Shown here piece after piece: positions 17,388-25,242 of a stretch of DNA of 64,000 nt. The stretch is from Jatrophihabitans sp035642535 (GTDB lineage: Bacteria > Actinomycetota > Actinomycetes > Mycobacteriales > Jatrophihabitantaceae), in NCBI GenBank assembly GCA_035642535.1, contig DASQSE010000094.1:28608-92607 (forward strand), written 5' to 3'. A program made the position numbers and the translations under genes. Under the pieces are notes generated by a model. That model made no database searches. It saw nothing but the letters and a program-made list of their open reading frames with translations, and was not told where the DNA came from. The first letter of the stretch is position 1, and each line of letters begins with the position of its first letter.

Positions 17388-17894
17388 CTAGCTCGTCCGC
17401 TCCTTCAGCCGCTTGAGGACCGTCGGGGGGACGAGCGCCGACACGTCGCCGCCCCACTTCGCGATCTCCTTGACAAGGCTAGATGCAAGGAAGCTGTATT
17501 CCGGGTTGGTCGGCATGAACAGCGTGTCGACCCCGGCCAGGCCACGGTTCATCTGGGCCATTTGCAGCTCGTAGTCGAAGTCGCTGACGGCACGCAGCCC
17601 TTTGACGATCACCGGGATGTCATGGACCCGGCAGTAGTCCACGACCAGGCCCTCGAAGGTGTCGACAGAAACGTTCGGGTAGTCGCTGGTGACCTCGGTG
17701 AGCAACTCGCGCCGCTCCTCGACGCTGAACAAGCTGTACTTCGACTGATTGACGAAGATTGCGACGACGACCTCGTCGTAGAGCCCCGCGGCCCGGCCGA
17801 TGATGTCGAGGTGGCCGTTTGTGACGGGATCGAAGGAACCCGGGCACAAGGCCCGGCGAATGGTCGCAACGCCGTCTCCGGCAGGCGGTTTCAT
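17388..17894 (-). CDS. coaD: Phosphopantetheine adenylyltransferase
   Basis: Penultimate step of coenzyme A synthesis: ATP plus 4'-phosphopantetheine gives dephospho-CoA. The nucleotidyltransferase motif is intact (CPGSFDPVTNGHLDII, with the TxGH signature) and so is the later EYSFLASSLVKEIA, corresponding to the ISSTxVR-type motif. ATG 17894 overlaps the rsmD stop (ATGA); the family normally starts a few residues before this motif, and 168 residues is usual. rsmD-coaD pairing is widespread. Confidence 0.96.
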   Translation of the reverse strand: MKPPAGDGVATIRRALCPGSFDPVTNGHLDIIGRAAGLYDEVVVAIFVNQSKYSLFSVEERRELLTEVTSDYPNVSVDTFEGLVVDYCRVHDIPVIVKGLRAVSDFDYELQMAQMNRGLAGVDTLFMPTNPEYSFLASSLVKEIAKWGGDVSALVPPTVLKRLKERTS

Positions 17895-18448
17895 TGTCGG
17901 CGACCGTACCAAAGCACGCCGGCCCCATACCGCTTCTCGCGCACAGGTGTGACGAACGCTTCGGGCCACACCGGCGCGGCGCCGCGCGCCGAGCGCTCCA
18001 CGACGACGATCGCGTCGCCGGCGAGCCAGCCGCGCGAACCGAGCGCGGCGAGCAGTTCGGCGAGGGCGCCGTCGTCCAGGTCGTACGGCGGGTCGGCGAA
18101 GACGAGATCGAACGGTTCGTCCGGGACATCGGCCAGGTACGCCGCCGCAGTCCGGCGCACCACCGTCGCGCCGGGCAGCCCGACGGCGTCGGCGTTGCGG
18201 CGGAGCACCTCGGCGGCGGCCCGATCGGACTCGACGAGAACGGCCGCCGCGGCGCCACGGGACAGCGCTTCGAGCCCGACGGCCCCGGTGCCGGCGAACA
18301 GGTCGAGCACCCGCGCGCCCGCCAGGTCGAGCAGCGACGCGAGGCTGCTGAACAGCGCTTCACGTGCGCGGTCGGAGGTCGGCCGGGTCGCGTCGCCCGT
18401 CGGCGCGCCGAGCCGGCGCCCCTTCGCCAGGCCGGCGACGATCCTCAC
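17891..18448 (-). CDS. rsmD: 16S rRNA (guanine966-N2)-methyltransferase RsmD
   Basis: SAM-dependent rRNA methyltransferase of 185 residues. It shows the RsmD N-terminus (M)RIVAGLAKGRRLGAP, a TRPTSDRAREALF substrate-binding stretch, SAM motif DLFAGTGAVGLEALSRG, and catalytic DPPYDL. GTG 18448 matches the usual family start. Two repeat units and about 136 bp separate it from recG upstream, so it probably has its own promoter or is affected by the repeats. Confidence 0.94.
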   Translation of the reverse strand: MRIVAGLAKGRRLGAPTGDATRPTSDRAREALFSSLASLLDLAGARVLDLFAGTGAVGLEALSRGAAAAVLVESDRAAAEVLRRNADAVGLPGATVVRRTAAAYLADVPDEPFDLVFADPPYDLDDGALAELLAALGSRGWLAGDAIVVVERSARGAAPVWPEAFVTPVREKRYGAGVLWYGRRQ

Positions 18449-18464
18449 GCCGGACCACCCGCGC

Positions 18465-18512
18465 AGTTGTCCGCCCTCGAGTACGTGATGACGTACACAC
18501 GGGCGGACAACT
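18465..18512. repeat. 48-bp palindromic repeat, copy A
   Basis: Perfect 12-bp inverted arms agttgtccgccc and gggcggacaact around a 24-bp core that is itself partly palindromic (gtacgtgatgacgtac). Located between recG and rsmD, followed 15 bp later by copy B in the same orientation. Confidence 0.9.
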
Positions 18513-18527
18513 TGCGGACCAACCCCG

Positions 18528-18575
18528 ACTTGTCCGCCCTTCGGTACGCGATGACGCATTGAAAGGCGGACAACT
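18528..18575. repeat. 48-bp palindromic repeat, copy B
   Basis: Left arm acttgtccgccc, right arm ending ggcggacaact, with single-base differences from copy A. The core contains tacgcgatgacgc. It ends 9 bp before the recG stop codon. Confidence 0.9.
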
Positions 18576-18584
18576 TGCGGGGGG

Positions 18585-20777
18585 TCATGCCTTCTCCAGG
18601 TACTCGGCCTGGTCGTCGTTGACGAGGGCGGCGACCTGCGCGGCCAGCAGCGGATGCCGGGCAAGCGTCGAATCGGCGGCGACGATGTCGGCAGCCTCCG
18701 TACGCGCTGCGGTGATCAACTCCTCGTCGCGTAGCAGCGACAACAGCCGCAGCTGGCGACGCCGGCCGGACTGCGCCGCGCCCAGCACATCGCCCTCACG
18801 CCGCTGCTCGACGTCGAGGCGGGCCAGCGTGAAACCGTCCGTCGTCGCGGCGACCGCATCCAGCCGGGTGCGGGCATCGGTGTCGCCCGGCACGTCCGTA
18901 ACGAGCAGGCACAGCCCCGGATCGCCGCCGCGCCCGACCCGGCCGCGCAGCTGGTGCAGCTGCGAGACGCCGAACCGGTCGGCGTCGAGGATCGCCATCA
19001 CGCTGGCGTTCGGGACGTCGACGCCGACCTCGACCACCGTGGTCGCGACGAGGACGTCGACCTCCCTGGCGGCGAACGCACGCATCGTGCGGTCCTTTTC
19101 GTCGGACGAGAGCCGGCCATGCAGTGCGGCAAGGCGCAGGCCGCGCAACGGCCCGTCGGCCAGCATCGGCAGGACGTCGGTGACCGCGAGCGGCGGCCGG
19201 CGCGCGGGCGCGCCGGCGTCCTCGTCCTGGTACTCCGGGAAGTCGCCTTCGAAGTCGCTCACGTTCTCGCCGATGCGAGGACAGACGATGTACGCCTGCC
19301 GCCCGGCCGCGACCTCCTCGCGGATGCGCTGCCACGCCCGCTCGAGCCAGCCCGGTTTCTCGACGGCGGGCACGACGCTCGTTGTGATCGGGGCGCGGCC
19401 GGCGGGCAGCTCGGACAGGGTGGACGTCTCGAGGTCGCCGAACACGGTCATCGCAACGGTGCGCGGGATGGGCGTCGCAGTCATCACGAGCACGTGCGGC
19501 GGAGTGTCCGACTTCAGGCGCAACGCATCGCGCTGCTCGACGCCGAACCGGTGCTGCTCGTCGACGACGACAAGACCGAGCTCGGCGAAGCTCACGTGTT
19601 CCTGGATCAGTGCGTGGGTGCCGACGACGATCCCCGCGGCCCCGCCGGCGGCGTCGAGCAGTGCGCGCTTGCGTGCGGCGGCCGGCAGCGACGCGGTGAG
19701 CAGCGCGATCTGGGTGGCGATTTCCGCACCGCCCAGCTGACCACCCTGCGCGAGCGGCCCGAGTAGCGCCCCGATCGTGCGCGCGTGCTGCGCGGCCAGC
19801 ACCTCGGTGGGCGCCAACAGCGCGGCCTGCCCGCCGGCGTCGACCGTCTGCAGCATCGCGCGTAATGCGACGACCGTCTTGCCCGAGCCGACCTCGCCCT
19901 GCAGCAGGCGGTGCATCGGGTGGGGCTGGGCGAGCTCCTCGGTCAGCACCTCGCCGACCTCACGCTGCCCGGCGGTGAGCGTGAACGGCAGCGCCGCGTC
20001 GAACGCGTCGAGCAAGCCGCCCGCCTTCGCCGGGCGCGGCACGGCGGGGTTCGTACTCGCCAACCAGCGACGTTGGGCGAGGGCGAGCTGGACACCCATG
20101 GCCTCGTCCCACGCTAGGCGGCGGCGCGCGGCACGCCACTGCTCGCGGTCGTCCGGCTGGTGGATCGCACGCAGCGCGGCATCGCTGCCGAGCAGGCCGC
20201 GTCGGGCACGCAGCTCGGCGTCGAGCGGGTCCGGCACGGGGTCGAGGACGTGCAGCGCCTGCTGCACGGCGTTGGAGATGACCCAGGTGCGGACGGATTG
20301 AGTGGCCGGATACACCGGGATCAACCGCCCCGCGTAGACGTCGGCGGCGAACTCGTCCACCGCATCGCCGCGCAGCAGCATGTACTCCGGATGGACGAGC
20401 TGCCGCCTGCGGTTGAACTCGCCGACCTTGCCGGCGAACAGGCCGCGCACTCCCGGCGTCAGCTCCCGCTTGCGCCAGTTGACGCTCTTGGCGCCGAAGA
20501 AGACCAGCTGCAGGGTGGCCGTGCCGTCGCCGACCAGCACCTCCAGACGCTGGGACCGAGGTGGACCCTTGACCGCGGTCGAGAGCACGTCGGCCACGAC
20601 GGTGACCTCGTCCTCGAGGCGCAGCGCCGACAGTTCGGTGAGCTCACCGCGCTCGGCCATCCGGCGCGGGTAGTGCGACAGCAGGTCGCGCACCGCGTGC
20701 ATCTCGAAGGCGCGCTCCAGCGACTTCGCGGTCTTGCCACCGACTACCTCGCCGAGCCGCGTGTCGAGAGTGACCAT
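18585..20777 (-). CDS. recG: ATP-dependent DNA helicase RecG
   Basis: Superfamily 2 helicase that regresses stalled forks and migrates Holliday junctions. An N-terminal wedge/OB-fold segment (about 55-160, including VLVGDGTATLQLVFFGAK) is followed by Walker A LLQGEVGSGKTVVALRA, the DEQH box VVDEQHRFGVEQRDALRLK, TATPIPRT, and a helicase C domain ending in HQLRGRVGRGGDPGLCLL. At 730 residues it is full length. ATG 20777 shares one base with the stop of the upstream kinase gene (TGATG); GTG 20780 is an alternative one codon earlier. Confidence 0.96.
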   Translation of the reverse strand: MVTLDTRLGEVVGGKTAKSLERAFEMHAVRDLLSHYPRRMAERGELTELSALRLEDEVTVVADVLSTAVKGPPRSQRLEVLVGDGTATLQLVFFGAKSVNWRKRELTPGVRGLFAGKVGEFNRRRQLVHPEYMLLRGDAVDEFAADVYAGRLIPVYPATQSVRTWVISNAVQQALHVLDPVPDPLDAELRARRGLLGSDAALRAIHQPDDREQWRAARRRLAWDEAMGVQLALAQRRWLASTNPAVPRPAKAGGLLDAFDAALPFTLTAGQREVGEVLTEELAQPHPMHRLLQGEVGSGKTVVALRAMLQTVDAGGQAALLAPTEVLAAQHARTIGALLGPLAQGGQLGGAEIATQIALLTASLPAAARKRALLDAAGGAAGIVVGTHALIQEHVSFAELGLVVVDEQHRFGVEQRDALRLKSDTPPHVLVMTATPIPRTVAMTVFGDLETSTLSELPAGRAPITTSVVPAVEKPGWLERAWQRIREEVAAGRQAYIVCPRIGENVSDFEGDFPEYQDEDAGAPARRPPLAVTDVLPMLADGPLRGLRLAALHGRLSSDEKDRTMRAFAAREVDVLVATTVVEVGVDVPNASVMAILDADRFGVSQLHQLRGRVGRGGDPGLCLLVTDVPGDTDARTRLDAVAATTDGFTLARLDVEQRREGDVLGAAQSGRRRQLRLLSLLRDEELITAARTEAADIVAADSTLARHPLLAAQVAALVNDDQAEYLEKA

Positions 20778-22339
20778 CACTCCGCTCCGATGATCACCGG
20801 ATGCTCGGACTGGCCGCCTTCGTACACCATGACGTCGGTCAGCGGCGCCTGGCCGCGTACGTGCGCCTCCAGCAGTTCCCCGGCGCGCGGCGGGGCGTCG
20901 GCGCCGACGAGCACCGTCATGAGCTCAGCACCGACCCGGAGCAGCCGGTCGACGAGGCTGAACGCGACGGCCATCACGCCGTGGCCGATCTCGACGACCT
21001 CGCCGTCGATCAGGCCGAGCACGTCGCCGGCCTGGCAGATCCCGACCGCGGTCAGCGCCTCCTCGGTCGCGAGCATGACCTCGGCGTGCCGGGTCGCGGC
21101 GGCCGCCTCGGCCATCGCGACGACGTTGTCGTCGAAGCGGCGCGCGGCGTCGTGGACGGCGATGGCAGCCAGGCCCTGCACCGGCGAGCGGGTGGGCACG
21201 ACCGACACCCGTATGCCGTGCGTCCGGGCCTGATCGGCGGCGGTCTCGGCCACGCCCGCGACTCGCGCGGCGTTCGGCAGCAGCACGAGCTCGCGCGCGC
21301 CGCTGGACCGGATGACCTCGACGACGTCGGCGACCGAAGGCGACGTACTGCCCGGTGCGTCGACGACCCGCACGCCCGCCGACTCGAACAAGTGGGCCAC
21401 TCCGCGGCCCGGCGCGACCGCCACGATGGCCGCGCCACCTCGGTGCCCGACGTGCGCCTCGTCGATCAGCCGGACGACCGAGATCTTGTGCGGCCGGCCT
21501 GCTTCGACACCTGCCTCGATCGCCGCTCCAACGTCGTCCACGTGCACATGCACGTTCCAGGCGTCCGTGCCGAGGCTGACGACCGCGACCGAGTCGCCCA
21601 GGGCGGACAGCTCGTCGGTGAGCTTCTCGACCTGGGTCGCGGACGCGTCCAGCAGGTATTGGACCTCGTAGCCCAAGCCGCCACCGGCATCGCGTCGCTG
21701 GTCGGGCGAACGCAGCGGCATCCGCACCGGGGCGAGCGGCAGGCGCTGCCCGGTGATCGTGCGGGCCAGCGCATCCAGGAGCACCACGAGGCCGCGGCCG
21801 CCGGCGTCGACGACCCCGGCCTGGGCGAGCTCGGCTAACTGCGACGGCGTCCGCTGCAGCGCGGAATCGGCGGCCCGGAGAGCGTTGACCACGATCTCGC
21901 CGAGCGTTGCGCCGCGCGCACCTTCCGCGGCCGCACGGGCGACGGTCAGGATCGTGCCCTCGACCGGGACGACCACGGCCGTCCGGGCCAGCCGGGCGGC
22001 GCGATCCAGACCGGCCGGCGCCGCGACGGCGTCGAAATCGCCCGACGTCGAATCGGCCAGCCCGCGCAGGATCTGCGAGACGATGAACCCGGAGTTGCCG
22101 AGCGCCCCCTGCGCCGCGCCGAGAGCCAGGGCGGCGAGCGCGGCGGCCGCGTCGGACGGTTGCGCGCCGCGCAAGGCCGCGTCGGCGGCACGCATCGTCG
22201 AGACCAGATTGCTCCCGGTGTCGGAGTCAGGGACCGGGTACACGTTGAGTGCGTCGATCTCCGCCCGGTGCGCGTCGAGGAGGTCGACCGCGGTGCGGCT
22301 CCACCGGCCGACAGCATCCGCGTCCAGGGCGTCGAGCAT
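20777..22339 (-). CDS. DhaL-domain kinase (FakA/YloV-like fatty-acid kinase family)
   Basis: A 520-residue protein of the YloV/FakA family, which in Firmicutes phosphorylates fatty acids held by a DegV (FakB) partner. The N-terminal DhaL domain is clear: NVYPVPDSDTGSNLVSTM binds Mg-ADP, and GALGNSGFIVSQILRG follows. The middle and C-terminal thirds match FakA-type domains (LLDASATQVEKLTDEL, VRLIDEAHVGHRGG). The Cys/His residues of the family's zinc site were not traced. ATG 22339 has AGGAGGGG about 10 nt upstream; an in-frame GTG/ATG at 22366 lies before that site. In M. tuberculosis Rv2974c occupies this position next to recG. No FakB is seen here. Confidence 0.85.
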   Translation of the reverse strand: MLDALDADAVGRWSRTAVDLLDAHRAEIDALNVYPVPDSDTGSNLVSTMRAADAALRGAQPSDAAAALAALALGAAQGALGNSGFIVSQILRGLADSTSGDFDAVAAPAGLDRAARLARTAVVVPVEGTILTVARAAAEGARGATLGEIVVNALRAADSALQRTPSQLAELAQAGVVDAGGRGLVVLLDALARTITGQRLPLAPVRMPLRSPDQRRDAGGGLGYEVQYLLDASATQVEKLTDELSALGDSVAVVSLGTDAWNVHVHVDDVGAAIEAGVEAGRPHKISVVRLIDEAHVGHRGGAAIVAVAPGRGVAHLFESAGVRVVDAPGSTSPSVADVVEVIRSSGARELVLLPNAARVAGVAETAADQARTHGIRVSVVPTRSPVQGLAAIAVHDAARRFDDNVVAMAEAAAATRHAEVMLATEEALTAVGICQAGDVLGLIDGEVVEIGHGVMAVAFSLVDRLLRVGAELMTVLVGADAPPRAGELLEAHVRGQAPLTDVMVYEGGQSEHPVIIGAE

Positions 22340-22532
22340 CGGAGCGCGCCCCTCCTCTCGGCCCACCGTCGTGTGCGCGAACCATACTGTTCGGGCCCGA
22401 CGGTACCGACGTTTCGGCCGCCTGCGGCCATCGCGGTTTGGCCGGGTCGAGATGCGGACGTTAGACTTCCTCGGTTGCCCGAACCGGGTTTCGGGTGCCT
22501 TGAGCGTTCGTCAATCTGCAAGGAGTTCCACA

Positions 22533-22721
22533 GTGGCCAGCGTCTGCGATGTCTGCGGCAAGGGGCCCGGCTTCGGCATGTCGGTCTCGCACTCGCACCG
22601 CCGGACCCACCGCCGGTGGAACCCCAACGTGCAGACCGTGCGCGCGCTCGTCGCCCCAGGCACGCGCCGCCGCATCAAGGTCTGCACGTCCTGCCTGAAG
22701 GCAGGCAAGGTCACGCGGTAG
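22533..22721 (+). CDS. rpmB: 50S ribosomal protein L28
   Basis: A 62-residue ribosomal protein with the L28 pattern SVCDVCGKGPGFGMSVSHSH and a C-terminal KVCTSCLKAGKV. The two CxxC pairs mark the zinc-binding form. GTG 22533 has AGGAG 7 nt upstream. It is transcribed away from the DhaL kinase gene, with about 190 bp of shared upstream region, and its end overlaps the convergent acetyltransferase gene by 11 bp. Confidence 0.96.
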   Translation: MASVCDVCGKGPGFGMSVSHSHRRTHRRWNPNVQTVRALVAPGTRRRIKVCTSCLKAGKVTR

Positions 22722-23193
22722 TCCGCTGCGCCGCCACCGGCAGCGCTTTGCCGAAGAACAGGGCCTTCGGGTAGCGCGCGTAGTGGCCGAACGGCGCCGC
22801 GGGCAGGTAGCCGGACTGCTTGTAGAGCGCGATCGCCTCGGGCTGCGACGGGCCGGTGTTGAGGACGATGCGCGCGAGTCCGGCCTCCGCGATCGTGCGT
22901 TCCAGCGCCACGAGCATCTGCCGGGCCAGGCCGCGCCGACGCGCGCCGGCCACGACGTACATCCGCTTGATCTCGGCTGTCGATTCGTCCAGGCGGCGCC
23001 AACCGCCGGTTGCCGCCGGCGACCCGTCGAGCAGCCCGACCAGGAACAGACCTCGCGGTGGCCGGAACTGCGCCGCGTCGACTGCCGCGCCGTCCCGACC
23101 CCCGTACCGCTCGACGTACTCGGCCTGGACTTCCTCGATCATGCGCGCGACGTCCGGGTCCTCGTACGGGCGTGCCTCGATCATGAAACCCAC
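22711..23193 (-). CDS. GNAT family N-acetyltransferase
   Basis: A 160-residue acetyltransferase with the acetyl-CoA motif VVAGARRRGLARQMLVALE (R-x-x-G-x-G/A loop) followed by VLNTGPSQPEAIALYKQSGY, the usual GNAT C-terminal half. The substrate is unknown. GTG 23193 is preferred over ATG 23184 because TACGCT (23205-23200) lies 6 nt upstream in the leaderless arrangement common here, and neither has a Shine-Dalgarno. It takes the place that ung holds in mycobacteria between rpmB and thiL. It overlaps rpmB convergently. Confidence 0.85.
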   Translation of the reverse strand: MGFMIEARPYEDPDVARMIEEVQAEYVERYGGRDGAAVDAAQFRPPRGLFLVGLLDGSPAATGGWRRLDESTAEIKRMYVVAGARRRGLARQMLVALERTIAEAGLARIVLNTGPSQPEAIALYKQSGYLPAAPFGHYARYPKALFFGKALPVAAQRTTA

Positions 23194-23199
23194 CCGGGC

Positions 23200-23205
23200 A
23201 GCGTA
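23200..23205 (-). promoter_or_regulatory. Likely -10 box for the GNAT gene
   Basis: TACGCT on the minus strand, 6 nt before GTG 23193, consistent with a leaderless transcript. Confidence 0.35.
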
Positions 23206-23234
23206 CGAGTCGGCGCCGACGGCGACGATCGAAA

Positions 23235-24170
23235 TTACCGGAAGTGTTCGTGCCCGCCGACCGGCCAGCGCCGGCCGTCGACACGCACTCCTTCGCCTTC
23301 CACCACAGCGCCGATAACGCGCCACGGATCGGGCAGTGCGGTACGCGCCGGGAACGTGGCCGCCAGCGCGTAATCGTCCCCGCCGGCGAGCACCCACACC
23401 ATCGGGTCGACGTTGAGCGCGGCGCCGACTTCGCGCAACCGGGACGGCACGTCGACGTCCTGCGCACGGAGCTCGATTCGCACGCCACTCGCCTCGGCGA
23501 TGTGTCCGAGGTCGGCCACCAGACCGTCGCTCACGTCCGTCATGGAAGTGGCGCCGAGCGAGGCCGCGCGCGGACCTTCGAAGTACGGCGGCTCGGGACG
23601 CCGGTGCGCCGCCACCACCTGAACCGGAGATCGGAAGCCGCGGCCGAGCACGGCGAAGCCGGCGGCGGCCCACCCGAGCCGGCCGCACACCGCCACGACA
23701 TCGCCGCGCTGCGCACCGCCGAGTGTGATCGGTTCGCGGCCTTCGAGGGTGCCGAGCGCGGTGAGCGCGATCGTGACCTGGTCGGCCGCAGTCACGTCGC
23801 CGCCCACGATGGCGGCGTCGACCTGCGCGCACTCCTCGCGCAGCCCGGTGATCAGTCCGTCGACCCAGTCCAGCTCCAGCTTGGCGGGCGCTGCGAACCC
23901 GACGAGCAGTGCCGTCGGGGCCGCGCCCATCGCGGCGATGTCGGAGAACCCACGAGCCGCTGCCTTGTGGCCGACGTCCTCCGCGGCTGACCAGTCGCGA
24001 CGGAAGTGTCTGCCCTCGACGAGCAGGTCGGTCGAGACGACGACCCGGCCATCGGGCGCCGCGACCACCGCGGCGTCGTCGCCGGGGCCCAGCAGAGTGC
24101 TCGGCGCGCTCTCGAGGCCGGCTGTGACTCGGGCAATGAGTCCGAACTCGCCGGCGTCGGAGACGGTGAT
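23235..24170 (-). CDS. thiL: Thiamine-monophosphate kinase
   Basis: Phosphorylates thiamine monophosphate to thiamine pyrophosphate. From position 24170 the frame encodes ITVSDAGEFGLIARVTAGLE and LLGPGDDAAVV, the conserved ThiL N-terminus with Mg-binding GDDAA, then STDLLVEGRHFRRDW, GGDVTAADQVTI, and MTDVSDGLVADLGHIA. The total of 311 residues is normal. No ATG, GTG, TTG or CTG exists in frame between an upstream TAG at 24207-24209 and GEFGLI. The first canonical codon, GTG 24068, would remove the GDDAA site. ATC 24170 is proposed because GGGAG lies 7 nt before it. A sequence error is the alternative. Confidence 0.88.
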   Translation of the reverse strand: MTVSDAGEFGLIARVTAGLESAPSTLLGPGDDAAVVAAPDGRVVVSTDLLVEGRHFRRDWSAAEDVGHKAAARGFSDIAAMGAAPTALLVGFAAPAKLELDWVDGLITGLREECAQVDAAIVGGDVTAADQVTIALTALGTLEGREPITLGGAQRGDVVAVCGRLGWAAAGFAVLGRGFRSPVQVVAAHRRPEPPYFEGPRAASLGATSMTDVSDGLVADLGHIAEASGVRIELRAQDVDVPSRLREVGAALNVDPMVWVLAGGDDYALAATFPARTALPDPWRVIGAVVEGEGVRVDGRRWPVGGHEHFR

Positions 24171-24280
24171 GGCCCTGCTCCCTACGTGAAGGTCCTGCGC
24201 TACGTTCTACCGGTCGGGTCTACTGCACAAGCCCAGGACGCGCCGCACTTTCCGAGACAAGACACGTGGAGGCTGTTTCG

Positions 24281-24517
24281 ATGAGCGTCAGCGCCTACAT
24301 CCTGATCCAGACCGAGGTCGGCAAGGCGGCGTCTGTCGCCGAGCAGATCGGCGGGCTCGCTGGGGTGGCCAGCGCCGAGGACGTGACCGGTCCGTACGAC
24401 GTCATCGTCCGCGCGGAGGCGGACACGGTCGACGAGTTGGGCAAGCTGGTCGTCGCCAACGTGCAGTCCGTCGAGGGAATCACCCGCACACTGACCTGCC
24501 CGGTCGTGCACCTGTAG
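24281..24517 (+). CDS. Stand-alone Lrp/AsnC ligand-binding (RAM) domain protein
   Basis: A 78-residue protein made only of the C-terminal sensing domain of Lrp/AsnC regulators: SAYILIQTEVGKAASVAEQI, then VTGPYDVIVRAEADTVDELG, a typical alpha-beta ferredoxin-like fold. There is no helix-turn-helix. Such proteins form oligomers that bind amino acids and may modulate full-length Lrp proteins. ATG 24281 has GGAGG 8 nt upstream. Divergent from thiL, with 110 bp between. Confidence 0.9.
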   Translation: MSVSAYILIQTEVGKAASVAEQIGGLAGVASAEDVTGPYDVIVRAEADTVDELGKLVVANVQSVEGITRTLTCPVVHL

Positions 24518-24573
24518 AAGAGGACGGCCCGATAGACCCCGTCTACCGCAGGGCGGCGCTCATCGCGACCGCC

Positions 24574-25122
24574 GTGACGGTTCCGCTCGTGGTGATCATT
24601 GCGCTGGCGATCGGTGCGCTGAGCGGCGGTGGCGGCGCATCCCCGAGCTCGACGCCGAGCGTGCTGCCGCCGCTGAGCCCGGCCGGTCCTCCGCACGCCG
24701 TCGCGGAGCAGAAGGCGTGCACGAAGGTGCTGGCGCAGTTGCCGGTGCAGATCGGCAAGCTCGCCCAGCGCATCGTGCACCCCCACCCGGACTCGCCGTT
24801 CGTGGTGGCGTGGGGCGATCCCGCGGTCGTCCTCTCCTGCGGCGTCGATCGGCCGAAGGATCTCCACCCCGGCTCGGCAGCCGAGTTCCAGAGCGGCGGC
24901 ATCGACACCGGCCCGTACTACGACGTCTCCTCGAGCGGTGCCGCGAACGTGTGGACCACGGTCGATCGCGGCCCCTACATCGCGATCACCGTGCCGGCGA
25001 CCTACCAGGGTGCGGATGTACTCCCGCCGCTGTCTCGGGCGATCGCCGACGCGCTGCCCGCAGTGTGCAGCACCGACCCGAGCACGCCGGACGTGTCCAA
25101 GCTCTGCACCCGGCGCACCTGA
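24574..25122 (+). CDS. DUF3515 family membrane-anchored/secreted protein
   Basis: Corresponds to M. tuberculosis Rv2980 by family and location near thiL and ddl. A hydrophobic segment (VPLVVIIALAIGAL) is followed by a Ser/Pro linker and an extracytoplasmic domain with three or four cysteines (QKACTKVL, VVLSCGVDRP, AVCSTDP, KLCTRR). No function is established. The start is uncertain: GTG 24574 is the first RTG, but the codons just upstream encode PVYRRAALIATAV in the same frame, the positively charged N-flank expected of a signal anchor. ATA 24532, 8 nt after GAGGA, or CTG 24496 may be the real start. Confidence 0.8.
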   Translation: MTVPLVVIIALAIGALSGGGGASPSSTPSVLPPLSPAGPPHAVAEQKACTKVLAQLPVQIGKLAQRIVHPHPDSPFVVAWGDPAVVLSCGVDRPKDLHPGSAAEFQSGGIDTGPYYDVSSSGAANVWTTVDRGPYIAITVPATYQGADVLPPLSRAIADALPAVCSTDPSTPDVSKLCTRRT

Positions 25123-25124
25123 CG

Positions 25125-25172
25125 AGTTGTCCGCCCTTCGATACGCATGGACGTCACGAAGGGCGGACAACT
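25125..25172. repeat. 48-bp palindromic repeat, copy C
   Basis: Perfect arms agttgtccgccc / gggcggacaact extended by cttcg/cgaag. The core contains acgcatggacgtcac. It begins 2 bp after the DUF3515 stop, between convergent genes. Confidence 0.92.
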
Positions 25173-25187
25173 TCGTAGATAGACGTC

Positions 25188-25235
25188 AGTTGTCCGCCCT
25201 TGGGCGCGCATGAACGTCACGAAGGGCGGACAACT
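25188..25235. repeat. 48-bp palindromic repeat, copy D
   Basis: Same orientation as copy C, with 15 bp between them, the same gap as between copies A and B. Arms are perfect; the core contains gcgcatgaacgtcac. It ends 7 bp before the merR stop and could form a bidirectional terminator-like hairpin. Confidence 0.92.
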
Positions 25236-25242
25236 CGGTGGG

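Noticed and set aside
18465..25235. The 48-bp palindromes as a CRISPR array
   Set aside because: Copies are scattered over tens of kilobases, occur singly or in pairs 15 bp apart, and no cas genes are present.
25125..25235. The paired palindromes as simple rho-independent terminators
   Set aside because: No U-runs follow, the sequence is conserved as a family in arms and core, and one copy lies inside a gene. They may still act as terminators, but that does not explain the family.
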